Below are positions 1-9,123 of a stretch of DNA of 64,000 nucleotides, in pieces. A program made the position numbers and the translations under genes. The DNA comes from Pseudomonas peli (GTDB lineage Bacteria; Pseudomonadota; Gammaproteobacteria; Pseudomonadales; Pseudomonadaceae): assembly GCF_900099645.1 (NCBI RefSeq), contig NZ_FMTL01000002.1, forward strand, positions 1-64,000. The letters run 5' to 3'. The notes below the pieces were generated by a model, which ran no database searches, was not told the origin of the DNA, and saw only the letters and a program-made list of their open reading frames with translations. Position 1 is the stretch's first letter. Each line of letters starts with the position of its first letter.

Positions 1-56
1 AAGCGCTGTGAGGCGTTGAGCTAACCAATACTAATTGCCCGTGAGGCTTGACCATA
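1..56 (+). rRNA. 23S ribosomal RNA, 3' end (partial)
   Basis: The first bases match the conserved 3' terminal segment of Pseudomonas 23S rRNA (the region around GAGCTAACCAATACTAATTG). The gene begins before the window. The exact 3' end is estimated by analogy with the E. coli terminus and could be off by a few bases. The 139-base spacer that follows to the 5S gene holds no gene; it contains a short inverted repeat (CAAACA...TGTTTG) that may help precursor processing. Confidence 0.93.
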
Positions 57-195
57 TAACACCCAAACAATTTGATGTTTGTGTGTCTCTATGAAGACTG
101 CAACAGCCGAAAATTTGTAAGCACTGCAAAACCATTTATCACATACCCAATTCGAGGTAGCGAGCCGCGCAAGCAGCACGACATCTCAGCTGAAT

Positions 196-315
196 CGCTT
201 GACGACCATAGAGCATTGGAACCACCTGATCCCATCCCGAACTCAGTAGTGAAACGATGCATCGCCGATGGTAGTGTGGGGTTTCCCCATGTGAGAGTAG
301 GTCATCGTCAAGCAC
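196..315 (+). rRNA. 5S ribosomal RNA
   Basis: A stretch of about 120 bases with the typical Pseudomonas 5S sequence: the 5' arm GCTTGACGACC pairs with the 3' arm GGTCATCGTCAAGC, and the internal GAACTCAGTAGTGAAACG and GATGGTAGTGTGGGG segments are present. It lies downstream of 23S, so this is the end of a 16S-23S-5S operon read on the plus strand. Open reading frames crossing it are artefacts. Confidence 0.96.
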
Positions 316-322
316 CTATACC

Positions 323-356
323 AAAACCCCCGATCGTGAAAACGGTCGGGGGTTTT
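323..356 (+). terminator. rRNA operon terminator
   Basis: A 14-bp stem (AAAACCCCCGATCG with CGGTCGGGGGTTTT, one G-T pair) closes a six-base TGAAAA loop eight bases after the 5S gene. The T-rich 3' arm gives an intrinsic terminator. The remaining bases to 458 show nothing else obvious. Confidence 0.9.
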
Positions 357-458
357 ACTTTGTGGCGCGAAAACAAACCATGCCCAGCTCAGCCTTTGAT
401 AGGCAACTAAACAGGGCGTGGCTATGATGCCTAAGCGCACTTATCCAAGGGTTCTTCT

Positions 459-1118
459 ATGGCCGATCCGGCACTCTCTGAGCCACTGTCCGAGCGTGAG
501 CTCAAGCAACTGATTGCCTGCCATGAGTGCGATCTATTACTGCGCAAACCTGGTGCGGCTGCAGGTGAGCGGGTTGAGTGTCCACGCTGTGGCTATGAGC
601 TGTACACCCATCGCACGCATGTCATACGACGTAGTCTGGCATTGGTACTTGCAGCTTTATTGCTTTATGTGCCGGCTAATTTTTTGCCAATTATGCGTCT
701 TAATCTTTTGGGGCAAACCACTGAAGACACGGTGTGGACGGGCGTACTCGGCTTGTATAACAGCGGGATGCAAAGCGTCGCCGTAGTGGTATTTCTTTGC
801 AGCATGGCTGTGCCACTGCTGAAGTTGTTGTGTCAGCTGGCTGTGCTGCTGAGCATTCAACTGGATATGGGGCGCAGTTATGGCTTGTTGCTTTACCGTA
901 TTTATCACCATATGCGTGAGTGGGGCATGCTTGAGGTCTACTTGATGGGCATTCTGGTGGCCATCGTCAAGCTGGTGGATCTGGCCGAGTTAAGTATTGG
1001 TCTTGGGCTGCTGTGTTTTGTCGCATTGTTACTGGTGCAAGTCTGGCTGGAGGTGACGATGTCGCCGCATCAAATCTGGGAAGCCCTGTCGGGGGAGGAT
1101 GAGCATGCGAGCGATTGA
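459..1118 (+). CDS. PqiA-family integral membrane protein, first copy
   Basis: A 219-residue membrane protein of the paraquat-inducible protein A (PqiA/LetA) family. An N-terminal rubredoxin-like zinc ribbon is visible (CHECD near residue 21 and CPRCG near 41), followed by four hydrophobic segments. PqiA/LetA proteins sit in the inner membrane and are thought to work with MCE-domain tunnels in moving lipids between the inner and outer membranes. It is the first gene of a three-gene operon and overlaps the next frame by 14-20 bases. E. coli YebS/PqiA fuse two such modules; here they are two separate genes. Confidence 0.88.
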   Translation: MADPALSEPLSERELKQLIACHECDLLLRKPGAAAGERVECPRCGYELYTHRTHVIRRSLALVLAALLLYVPANFLPIMRLNLLGQTTEDTVWTGVLGLYNSGMQSVAVVVFLCSMAVPLLKLLCQLAVLLSIQLDMGRSYGLLLYRIYHHMREWGMLEVYLMGILVAIVKLVDLAELSIGLGLLCFVALLLVQVWLEVTMSPHQIWEALSGEDEHASD

Positions 1119-1728
1119 TGCCGGTTTGTTGATTTGTCACGAGTGCCACCAACTCAATACGCGTCAGCCCGAGAGCCCTAAGCAGTTCTGTACGCGATGT
1201 GGCGGGCGCTTGCATGAACGCAGGCCCAATAGCCTTGTGCGTACCTGGGCGCTGCTGCTTACGGCGGCGGTGCTGTATATCCCCGCCAACCTGCTGCCTA
1301 TCATGACGGTTAACTCGTTGGGTAAAGGACAGTCCGATACCATCATGTCGGGTGTTATTGAGTTGGTGAACTACGGCATGCTGCCGATTGCTGCGGTTGT
1401 CTTTATCGCGAGCATCCTAGTGCCGACATTCAAGTTGGTGGGCATTGCCCTGTTACTGTACTCGGTGCAACGGCATCAGCCGATGTCAGCGCGGCAGCGG
1501 ATCCTGATGTACCGTTTTATCGAATGGATTGGGCGCTGGTCGATGCTCGACATCTTCGTCATCGCGATACTGGTCGCGGTGGTCAATTTCGGCAGCCTGG
1601 CCAGTATCGAACCAGGCTACGGTGCTACAGCTTTTGCCAGTGTGGTCGTGCTGACCATGCTGGCCGCATTAACTTTTGACCCTCGCCTGATATGGGACAA
1701 CACGGATTCGGATGACGACCATGAATGA
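1105..1728 (+). CDS. PqiA-family integral membrane protein, second copy
   Basis: About 207 residues and a paralogue of the preceding gene: zinc-ribbon cysteines (CHECHQ and CTRCGG) and then four membrane segments. Two ATGs are possible, 1099 and 1105. I chose 1105 because the GGGGGAGG ribosome site at 1091-1098 directly abuts the first ATG and sits six bases before the second. The gene overlaps its upstream neighbour and the MCE gene downstream, which implies translational coupling. Role inferred from the family: inner-membrane partner of the MCE protein in lipid transport. Confidence 0.87.
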   Translation: MRAIDAGLLICHECHQLNTRQPESPKQFCTRCGGRLHERRPNSLVRTWALLLTAAVLYIPANLLPIMTVNSLGKGQSDTIMSGVIELVNYGMLPIAAVVFIASILVPTFKLVGIALLLYSVQRHQPMSARQRILMYRFIEWIGRWSMLDIFVIAILVAVVNFGSLASIEPGYGATAFASVVVLTMLAALTFDPRLIWDNTDSDDDHE

Positions 1729-4024
1729 TTTGCCGTTGGCCAAAGCACGCCCTGCTTCGAACTGGTCGGCTATTTGGGTGCTGCCGCTGATTGCATTATT
1801 GATCGGTGGCTGGCTCGGCTGGCGTGCCTATAACGAGGCGGGTATCGAAATCCAAGTGACCTTCGAGACGGGAGAGGGCTTGCAGGCCGGCAAAACGGAA
1901 GTGATCTACAAGGGCATGTCGATTGGTAAGCTGACTGCGATGGAGCTTGACGACAGCGGCGAGCGGCGCGGTGTACGTGCGACGCTGGAGATGGACAAGC
2001 GTGTGGAGCATCAGCTGCTCAGCAATACCCGCTTCTGGTTGGTCAAGCCGAGCGTCTCGCTCGCAGGTATTACCGGACTGGAAACGTTGGTATCGGGTAA
2101 TTACATCGCGGCCAGCCCCGGCGACGGTGAGCCTACGCGCAAATTCACTGCACTCAATGAACCCCCGCCCTTGGCCGATACGGCGCCTGGGCTGCACCTG
2201 ACGCTCAAGGCCGAGCGCTTGGGTTCCTTGAACCGTGACAGCCCGGTGTTCTACAAGCAGATCCAAGTCGGCCGGGTGAAAAGCTATGCCCTGCTTGAAG
2301 ATCAGAATCAGGTTGAGGTGAAGGTATTCATTCAGCCGGAGTTTGCATCCCTGGTGCGCAAACATACGCGCTTCTGGAACGCCAGTGGTGTGTCTATCGA
2401 TGCAGGGCTATCAGGTGTGAAAGTACGCACCGAATCGCTGGCCAGCATCGTGGCCGGCGGTATTGCCTTTGCGACGCCGGAGCATCGTAAGGACAGCCCG
2501 CCGACCGATCCGTCACTGCCATTCCGCCTGTATGAAGACTTCGATACGGCGCAGGCAGGGATTCGCGTCAACCTGACTCTGCATGAGTTTGATGGGCTGG
2601 AGCCTGGGCGTACACCGGTGATGTACAAGGGCATCCAAGTCGGTCATATGAAGACCTTCAAGATTGACGATGACCTCAGCGGTGCGCGCGTCGAACTGAT
2701 GTTGGATCCCCGTACCGAAGACTACCTGGTAGAAGGTACGGATTTCTGGGTGGTCAAACCGTCGATTTCCCTAGCAGGGATTACCGGGCTCGAAGCGTTG
2801 GTCAAGGGCAACTACATCGCCATACGCCCGGGCGAGAAAGGCGGTGCGCCGTCGCGTGACTTTGCGGCCAGGCCCAAGGCGCCGCCGCTCGATCTGGCGG
2901 CGCCCGGTTTGCATCTGGTGTTGTTCAGTGAGGTGCGTGGCTCCTTGGAAATTGGCAGCCCGGTGCTGTTCAAGCAGCTCAAGGTCGGTTCGGTGCAAAG
3001 CTATCAGCTCTCACGCGACAACAAGCAGGTGGCATTCGGTGTGCACATTGAGCCGGAATACACGCATCTGGTGAACAACAGTACGCGCTTCTGGAATGCC
3101 AGTGGCATTACCCTCAAAGGTGGTTTATCCGGCGTTGAGGTGAAAAGCGAATCGCTACAAACACTGCTGGCTGGCGGGATCTCCTTTGAGACCCCGGATC
3201 CCAAAGCCGCCAAGAATGACAAGCGCGTGCAGCGCTTCAACCTCTACAGCAGCCAAGAACAGGCACTGGAGAAGGGCGTTGCACTGACCATCCGTGTCCC
3301 CCGTGGCGATGGGCTTAACCCCGGCACGGCAATTCGTTACAAGGGGCTGGATGTGGGTAAGGTCGAGCGCATTGAGCTGACGGATGATTTGCAGGCCGTG
3401 ATTCTGCATGCGCGCGTTACTCAGGCAGCCCAGCAGATTGCCCGTGTTGGGACGCAGTTCTGGGTGGTCAAGCCCGAGGTGAGTTTGACCCGGGCCGCCA
3501 ATCTGGAAACCCTGGTCACGGGCCAGTACATCGAAGTGCAGCCGGCTGCGCAGAAGGCTGCACTGAAACTGGACTTTACCGCCGCCGAGGCACCGCCCAA
3601 GGCCAGCGTGCGTGAGCAAGGCTTGCGTCTGGTGTTGAGCGCGGCGCGGCGTGGGTCGATCAAACCGGGTGTGGTGGTCAGTTACCGCGAAGTGCCGGTG
3701 GGCAAGGTCACCGACTTCGAGCTGGGGCCAACCTCTGATCGCGTGTTGATCCACGTTTTGATTGAACCGCGTTATGCGCCCTTGGTACGAACCGGCAGCC
3801 GCTTCTGGAATGCCAGCGGGATTGGCGTGGATGCTGGGCTGTTCAGTGGCGTGAAGGTGCGTACCGAGTCGCTGGAGGCTTTGCTGGAGGGTGGTATTGC
3901 CTTTGCCTCCCCGGATAACCCGCAAATGGGCGGCCCGGCACAGGTTGGGCAGACCTTTGCCCTGCACGATGAGGTCAAGGAAGAGTGGTTACGCTGGGCG
4001 CCGAAGATCGCGCTGGAGAAATAA
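1712..4024 (+). CDS. MCE (MlaD-like) multidomain protein, PqiB/LetB type
   Basis: 770 residues with one N-terminal membrane helix (about residues 18-39) and six tandem MCE/MlaD domains. Each domain shows the ...YKGxxVGK... or ...YKQxxVG... signature (starts near residues 46, 159, 282, 398, 520 and 637). Such proteins form stacked hexameric rings or tubes across the periplasm and carry lipids. E. coli PqiB has three MCE domains and LetB/YebT seven, so six is an intermediate length. The start overlaps the PqiA gene (ATG at 1712, with a second in-frame ATG at 1721). A hairpin follows the stop. Confidence 0.9.
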   Translation: MTTMNDLPLAKARPASNWSAIWVLPLIALLIGGWLGWRAYNEAGIEIQVTFETGEGLQAGKTEVIYKGMSIGKLTAMELDDSGERRGVRATLEMDKRVEHQLLSNTRFWLVKPSVSLAGITGLETLVSGNYIAASPGDGEPTRKFTALNEPPPLADTAPGLHLTLKAERLGSLNRDSPVFYKQIQVGRVKSYALLEDQNQVEVKVFIQPEFASLVRKHTRFWNASGVSIDAGLSGVKVRTESLASIVAGGIAFATPEHRKDSPPTDPSLPFRLYEDFDTAQAGIRVNLTLHEFDGLEPGRTPVMYKGIQVGHMKTFKIDDDLSGARVELMLDPRTEDYLVEGTDFWVVKPSISLAGITGLEALVKGNYIAIRPGEKGGAPSRDFAARPKAPPLDLAAPGLHLVLFSEVRGSLEIGSPVLFKQLKVGSVQSYQLSRDNKQVAFGVHIEPEYTHLVNNSTRFWNASGITLKGGLSGVEVKSESLQTLLAGGISFETPDPKAAKNDKRVQRFNLYSSQEQALEKGVALTIRVPRGDGLNPGTAIRYKGLDVGKVERIELTDDLQAVILHARVTQAAQQIARVGTQFWVVKPEVSLTRAANLETLVTGQYIEVQPAAQKAALKLDFTAAEAPPKASVREQGLRLVLSAARRGSIKPGVVVSYREVPVGKVTDFELGPTSDRVLIHVLIEPRYAPLVRTGSRFWNASGIGVDAGLFSGVKVRTESLEALLEGGIAFASPDNPQMGGPAQVGQTFALHDEVKEEWLRWAPKIALEK

Positions 4025-4028
4025 CCGA

Positions 4029-4052
4029 CAAGGGCCGCAATCGCGGCCCTTG
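4029..4052. terminator. Hairpin between convergent pqi-like and mks operons
   Basis: CAAGGGCCGC and GCGGCCCTTG form a perfect 10-bp stem around a four-base AATC loop, five bases after the MCE stop codon and 25 bases before the convergent mksB stop. The T-tract is weak on both sides. It probably ends both transcripts. Confidence 0.65.
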
Positions 4053-4076
4053 TGCTTTATGGCGGGTGAGCCAGCG

Positions 4077-6911
4077 TTAGGCTGGCTCGGTTGCTGCGGT
4101 TGTGATTTCTGCCTTGCTCTTGGTGCTGTCACGGCGCTGGATATATTTCCAATCCGCTTCATCGATATAGATGCCATTCGGCCCGCTGCCGCCTTCCAAG
4201 TCGATAGCCACATGGGCCGAGACCTGAGGCTTCACCGAGGCGAGAATCGGCACAAAGCCCAGTTGCAGGCTGGTTTCGATCAGCGCTTGCTGGTTCTTCT
4301 CATCGATATCCGCCGCCTCATCCAGGTAGTAAGGCAGCCGCACCTTGCCGGCCTGGTCGCGGTCCATCAGGTGCAGCAACAGGTACATGTTGGTCAGCGC
4401 CTTGATGGTCATGGTGGTGCCGTTGGAGGCGGCGCCATCGATATCTGTGTGGATCACCGGCTGGCCATGCACCTTGGTGATCTCGAAGGCCAGTTCAAAC
4501 AGGTCCTTCAAGCCCAGCTGGTTATGGTTGGCAGCCACCAGGCGCGACAGGTAGTCCTTGGCTTCCTCGTTCTTGCTGTCCTGTTCGCTGCTCTGTTGCA
4601 GGTCGAACACCGAAAGGGTTTCACCTTCTTCGTATTGACCGGCGCTGTGGATGATCTGGTCGATGTGCTTGAGCGCATCCTTGTTCGGCGCGAGGACGAT
4701 ACGGAAGCTTTCCAAGTTGGACACTTGACGCTTGTTGATCTCGCGGTTGAACAGCGCCAGCTGGTGTTCCAGGTTGTCGTAGTCGCTGCGGATATTGCGC
4801 AAGGTACGGGCGATATCGGTAACCGCAGCGCGGCGCGCCTTGGCCAGGGTGAGGGCTTCGTCCTGACGGTGAGCGTAAGCGTTGACCAGCAGGTGCAGGC
4901 GGCGCTCGACGTCGTCTTCGCTGTCGAACTTGGCCACACCTTTCAGGCGTACTTGGGCGTACAGCGCCTCGATCTGCCCGTCGATGCGTTGCAGGCCTTG
5001 CCAGGCGTCCTGGTAGTCGTTGAGCAGCGGCAGCAGGTTGTCCAGGCTGTCGTCCACCGGGTCGGTAAACGGCGTGCCGAAGGGTAGGTTGGCGGGCAGC
5101 AGCTGGCGGCGGCGCAGGGCGTCTTCCAGGGTGCGTTCCTTGGCTTCCAGATCGGCTAGCTGACGGCCGACCAGTTGCAGCTTGGCGGAGAGCTGCTGCA
5201 CGCGCTCGGTAAAGGCATCGGATGCACGCTTGAGTTCGTCCTGAGCGGCCTCCAGCTGCGCCAGCTGCTCCAGTTTCTGCGGCTCTTCCACAGTCAGGGT
5301 CTGGCTCTTGCGGAAGTCCTCCAGGGCCTTCTGCGCATCCAGCACGGCCTGGTAGAACTGCTCGGCCTGGGCCTTGCTCGCAGCGCGGTCGGAGGCTACC
5401 GCCTGCTGGGTTTTCAGCTGTTTGTATTCGCGGTCGAGGCGATCTTTCTGGTCGCGCAGGGCCGCGCGGTCGGCCAGGGCCTGCAGGGCCGGAGGCTCAA
5501 TATGCGAAATGTCGATAGTCAGGCCGGGTACTTCGAACTGCTCGCCTTTAAAACCGTCGAGGATGGCTTCCAGGGATTTGACCCAGGCATCGCCGTCGGC
5601 GATCTGGATACCTTTCTCACCCAGCGGCAGGCTGAACAGCTGGCCGTTGAACAGGCGCATCAGGCGGTCTACGTCCTGCTGGCTGAATTCTTCGCGCAAG
5701 CGCGAGTAGCTGTTGTTGTCGGCGTGTTCGAGTTGCTGCTTGACCGATTTCAGGCGTTTTTCCAGATCGCGCAGGCGCTCATCCAGATCTTCTGCGGAGA
5801 ACTGCCGTGACTGCGCAAGGGCGCCGGCCAGTTCGTCGTGAGCATCCTTGGCGGCCAGCAGCTGCTCTTCCAGTACCTTGGCGTCGTTGACCAGGGCAAA
5901 GCGGTTTTTCAGTACCGACAGCTCGCCGAGCCAGCGCTGGATCTCGCTGATTTCGCGCTCCATGCGCATCAGTTCCTGGGTGCCGCCACGTTGCTCGTGC
6001 TGCAGGCCGTCTTGCTCGCCACGGTAGTGTTCGGCCTGGATCACCAGCTCTTCGCGGCGTGCGCCAGCGTAGTCCTGCCAGGTGCCGAGCAGTGAGTCGA
6101 GCAGCGGCGAGAGGCGATGCAGCTTGCCGCGCAGCAGCTCGCGCTGGGCCACACCGGCAGCCAGGGCTTCGATCAAGGGGCCGGCGGTAACCAGCGCCTG
6201 ATAGTCCTGCTCCATGCGCCGTACATCGCGGAAGGCTTCTTCGGTGGCGGCGATGTAGTCGACGCTGCCCGAGCGCAGGCTGTGCTCGAAGGCGTCGAGG
6301 AACAGCTGCTTAAGCTTTGCCGCGGTGATCTCGCGCATATGCAGCAGGTTGATAAACAGCGCGCGGAAGGTCTTCAGGCTCTGCTCGCTGGTGGAGCGCA
6401 GCGGGATTAGGGTCAGGTCCAGCGGAATCGAGGTGTGCCCGCCGACCAGCAAGCGGCGCAGCTCTTCGGGCTTCAGCTCGTAGGCCTTGATGCCCTCGCG
6501 CTCCAGCGCGTTGAACAGCTCGCGTTGACGCAGGCAGGTGCCGTTCTTCTGGTAGTGCTCCAGGTCCAGGGTGCCCTGGTAGGCGAAGAACTGGTGGCCG
6601 AAGCCGCCGCCCGGGCCGCGCCCGGCCACGCCGATGACATGGGGGCCGTGGGGCAGCACGACTTCGACGAGGATATAGCTGGTGTCGCTGGCGAAGTAGA
6701 ACTTGCGCGACTGCTCCAGGCTGTACTTGCCAAAGCTCATGTCCGACATGCGCGCGAGAATCGGGAACTGCAGGGCGTTGATCGAGGCGGATTTCCCCAG
6801 GTTGTTGGCCCCGTAAACCGACAGCGGGTTTTCCAGCGGGAACAGGCCGAGGCTGTAGCCGGCGGTATTCAGTAGGGCAAAGCGGCGAATGCCGTAGCGT
6901 TCCTGGCTCAT
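4077..6911 (-). CDS. mksB: MksB, SMC-like condensin ATPase
   Basis: 944 residues, the ATPase of a MukBEF-like (MksBEF, Wadjet JetC-type) condensin. The Walker A loop GANNLGKS is at residues 34-41. A long charged coiled-coil middle follows, and the Walker B sequence LPYYLDE puts the Asp-Glu pair at about 864-865. It loads on and compacts DNA with the kleisin MksF and MksE. The start ATG overlaps the mksE stop (ATGA), so the three genes are coupled in the order mksF-mksE-mksB. It is shorter than canonical SMC/MukB, as expected for MksB. No MksG/JetD gene follows. Confidence 0.9.
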   Translation of the reverse strand: MSQERYGIRRFALLNTAGYSLGLFPLENPLSVYGANNLGKSASINALQFPILARMSDMSFGKYSLEQSRKFYFASDTSYILVEVVLPHGPHVIGVAGRGPGGGFGHQFFAYQGTLDLEHYQKNGTCLRQRELFNALEREGIKAYELKPEELRRLLVGGHTSIPLDLTLIPLRSTSEQSLKTFRALFINLLHMREITAAKLKQLFLDAFEHSLRSGSVDYIAATEEAFRDVRRMEQDYQALVTAGPLIEALAAGVAQRELLRGKLHRLSPLLDSLLGTWQDYAGARREELVIQAEHYRGEQDGLQHEQRGGTQELMRMEREISEIQRWLGELSVLKNRFALVNDAKVLEEQLLAAKDAHDELAGALAQSRQFSAEDLDERLRDLEKRLKSVKQQLEHADNNSYSRLREEFSQQDVDRLMRLFNGQLFSLPLGEKGIQIADGDAWVKSLEAILDGFKGEQFEVPGLTIDISHIEPPALQALADRAALRDQKDRLDREYKQLKTQQAVASDRAASKAQAEQFYQAVLDAQKALEDFRKSQTLTVEEPQKLEQLAQLEAAQDELKRASDAFTERVQQLSAKLQLVGRQLADLEAKERTLEDALRRRQLLPANLPFGTPFTDPVDDSLDNLLPLLNDYQDAWQGLQRIDGQIEALYAQVRLKGVAKFDSEDDVERRLHLLVNAYAHRQDEALTLAKARRAAVTDIARTLRNIRSDYDNLEHQLALFNREINKRQVSNLESFRIVLAPNKDALKHIDQIIHSAGQYEEGETLSVFDLQQSSEQDSKNEEAKDYLSRLVAANHNQLGLKDLFELAFEITKVHGQPVIHTDIDGAASNGTTMTIKALTNMYLLLHLMDRDQAGKVRLPYYLDEAADIDEKNQQALIETSLQLGFVPILASVKPQVSAHVAIDLEGGSGPNGIYIDEADWKYIQRRDSTKSKAEITTAATEPA

Positions 6912-7603
6912 GCATCCATCTCCTGGGCGTCACGTTCTTCGGCCATGGCGCGGGCCAGGGCGTCTTCTTCGGATTCGTCGGCATCGTCCTCGGCGAGGCT
7001 GATGATCTCGTCTTCTGCCTCCTCATCCAGCAGCACCGGCGTCGGCAGCGGCAGGCTGCTGTGCAGCGTGGCGGCCAGGTCACGGTCTTGCTGCACCGAG
7101 AGGCACACATCTAGGAAGCGGTGCATGGGCGCGAGGAAGCGGTAGATGCCGTTGTCTTCGCTGGCAAAACCGAGCTGGGTCAGGCGGCGCATGACCTTTT
7201 CTTCCAACTCTTCCTGGGTGGTGACTTCGGCCTGGAGGAATAGGTCGCGATACTTTTCCAGTAGGGCGGGCAGCTCGTCACGGCCAAGGCTGCCGCCGTC
7301 GAGTACGGCCAGCGGATCACGGCCCTGATCTGCCAGGTGCTCGACCAGAATGAACGTGAACAATGCCAACCGCTGCGCGGTTTTGTTGACTTGGGCGCCC
7401 ATCTGCTCGGGGACGAAATAGTAGAAACCGCGGCTGTCGCAGGTCAGCTCATAGCCCAGGGCCTTGAACAGGCCGCGGTACTGGTCCTGCTGGCTGGCCA
7501 GCTGGCTGTAGAGCTCCGGGTTGCTGCGGCTGATGTGGTAGCCCTTGAACAGCTCGCGGAAGATCGGGGCGAGCTGGGTCAGTTCTTTCAGGTCGATATT
7601 CAT
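6908..7603 (-). CDS. mksE: MksE, condensin accessory subunit
   Basis: 231 residues, matching MksE/JetB in length and position between the kleisin and the ATPase. The N-terminal part (KELTQLAPIFRELFKGYHIS) looks like the family's winged-helix core. The C-terminus is a very acidic tail (many Glu and Asp after residue 195). It overlaps mksF by four bases at its start and mksB by four at its end, so expression should be stoichiometrically coupled. Assignment rests on context plus sequence resemblance. Confidence 0.82.
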   Translation of the reverse strand: MNIDLKELTQLAPIFRELFKGYHISRSNPELYSQLASQQDQYRGLFKALGYELTCDSRGFYYFVPEQMGAQVNKTAQRLALFTFILVEHLADQGRDPLAVLDGGSLGRDELPALLEKYRDLFLQAEVTTQEELEEKVMRRLTQLGFASEDNGIYRFLAPMHRFLDVCLSVQQDRDLAATLHSSLPLPTPVLLDEEAEDEIISLAEDDADESEEDALARAMAEERDAQEMDA

Positions 7604-8847
7604 ACGGTGGTCCCGGCCGGCTTGATCAGGGCAAAGGAGCTCAGGCTGACCTGATGCTCGCGGGTGAGGTAGTCGCGGCGCTCCAGGCGCTCGCGCTGAA
7701 AACGGCCATCGCGGGACAGACGCGAGAACCAGTAGAGCAATTCGTCGGTGGCGCCTTCGGGCTCCTGTTCCAGCAACCAGACCATCAGGTCAGGCAGCGG
7801 CAGGGCCTGCTCGCAGCGCTCGATCATTTCCCGTGCGGTGCGTGGCGCGCGCGGCGCTTCGCCTTTGCGGCTGGTATGAGCCTTGGGGAACTGCGCCGGC
7901 TTGGGCTCGAAACGGGCCAGGGCGTAAACATAGGCCTCGACCTGCGAAGCGGTGCCGAGGAAGGTGCTTTGCGGGCGACTGAACAGCGGCAGGGCCGCCT
8001 GCGGCACGGCGTCCAGGCCCTTCTTGCGGATCGCCGCCAGGGCCAGTGCTGCGCCGCGGGTTACGGCGTTATGCCGGCGCGCTTCCTCGCGCAGCGGCAA
8101 CAGCAGCTCGCGCGCACGGCGCAGAGTTAGCTGGGCGGTGGTCTGCATTTCCAGAATGCGCGCGTGGGTGCGCAGCAGCAGGTCGTCATCCACCAGTTGG
8201 CCGAGACGTTGTTGTTCGCCGAGCAGGCGCAGCAGCACATGCTCTACGCGGTAGACGCCTTGCTCGAAGGCACCGTCGGCGGCCACCAGCTGGATCATCG
8301 GTTCAACGTATTCGTCCCAGGTGGCCAACACCTCGGCGTAGCGCTGACGCAGGGGGATTTGTCTATCTGAGGTCTTGGCCCGTTCGGCCACGGCGACCAG
8401 CGCCTGCTCGTCATTGGCCAGCTTCTTCAGCACATCGCGCACGCGCATATCGAGCAAACGCAGCTGGCGCGCCAGGTCGGCGGCATCGCGCACCTCGAAG
8501 GCATCCTTGATATAGCCGGCCAGGCGCTCCAGATGGCGCAGGTAGGCTTCGATCTCCAGGCACAGGCCCAGGCGGTGTTCGCGGCGCAGGTAGGCGAGGA
8601 AGTCGTGAATCTGCGCGTTCAGCTCGAAGCGATTGGGGCTCTTGGCCACCGGTACCAGGATATCCAGGCGGATCCACTGATCGAGCAGGGCGGTGACATC
8701 GGTCGGCGTGCCTTCAGGCAGTTGCGCGGCGAGCTGGTTGCGCAGCTCCACCAGGCTCAGGGTGCCGGCATCGAAACGCTCGCACAGCGGCTCCAGCAAC
8801 GTCCAGTGTTCGGCAAGGGCGCGCAGTACGCGTTTGGGATCAATCAT
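7600..8847 (-). CDS. mksF: MksF, kleisin subunit of the Mks condensin
   Basis: A largely helical protein of about 415 residues that opens MIDPKRVLRALAEHW. Length and gene order fit MksF/JetA, the kleisin that bridges the MksB heads. The open frame extends upstream to a TTG at 8877, but I prefer the ATG at 8847, with a GGAG about eleven bases before it. First gene of the mks operon, divergent from the exported-protein cluster across a 276-base gap. Confidence 0.83.
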   Translation of the reverse strand: MIDPKRVLRALAEHWTLLEPLCERFDAGTLSLVELRNQLAAQLPEGTPTDVTALLDQWIRLDILVPVAKSPNRFELNAQIHDFLAYLRREHRLGLCLEIEAYLRHLERLAGYIKDAFEVRDAADLARQLRLLDMRVRDVLKKLANDEQALVAVAERAKTSDRQIPLRQRYAEVLATWDEYVEPMIQLVAADGAFEQGVYRVEHVLLRLLGEQQRLGQLVDDDLLLRTHARILEMQTTAQLTLRRARELLLPLREEARRHNAVTRGAALALAAIRKKGLDAVPQAALPLFSRPQSTFLGTASQVEAYVYALARFEPKPAQFPKAHTSRKGEAPRAPRTAREMIERCEQALPLPDLMVWLLEQEPEGATDELLYWFSRLSRDGRFQRERLERRDYLTREHQVSLSSFALIKPAGTTV

Positions 8848-9123
8848 CGGGGCATCCGCTCCGCGGGCTTTTCGCAAAAACGCCGATTGTACTGCAAGCC
8901 GTGGCCAAGGCTTGAGTGTCAGTCATCGTCTATGCGCGCCGCTCGGGCAGATGTAACCCAGGGTGTGGTGATGGGTAACAGCCTGGTGGCTGTCTGCGAC
9001 GGAATTCTCGGGTTTTCTCGACTATGGGTCGGCACATTCGGGCGTCGGGCTTTTTATAGTGCTAATCAAGGCGTGGAGTCCTCAGGGCTCTGCCACTCAA
9101 ATAAGAACGACAGGGAATCCACC
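8848..9123. other. Divergent intergenic region, mksF / exported cluster
   Basis: 276 bases that should hold both divergent promoters. A TATAGT hexamer at 9055-9060 is a possible -10 element for the rightward cluster, but no convincing -35 lies at the right distance. Nothing else stands out. Confidence 0.4.

Noticed and set aside
72..410. 112-residue open frame over the 23S-5S spacer and 5S rRNA
   Set aside because: It crosses the 5S gene and the terminator; there is no protein-like composition or ribosome site.
3155..3967. 270-residue frame antisense to the MCE gene
   Set aside because: Repeats of the real gene produce the open mirror frame; no start site or homology.
4029..4076. Possible place for a missing mksG/jetD gene
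   Set aside because: Only 48 bases separate the operons, so there is no room for one, not even a remnant.
3891..5087. 398-residue plus-strand frame over the mksB 3' end
   Set aside because: Runs through a terminator hairpin and lies opposite the MksB catalytic C-terminus.
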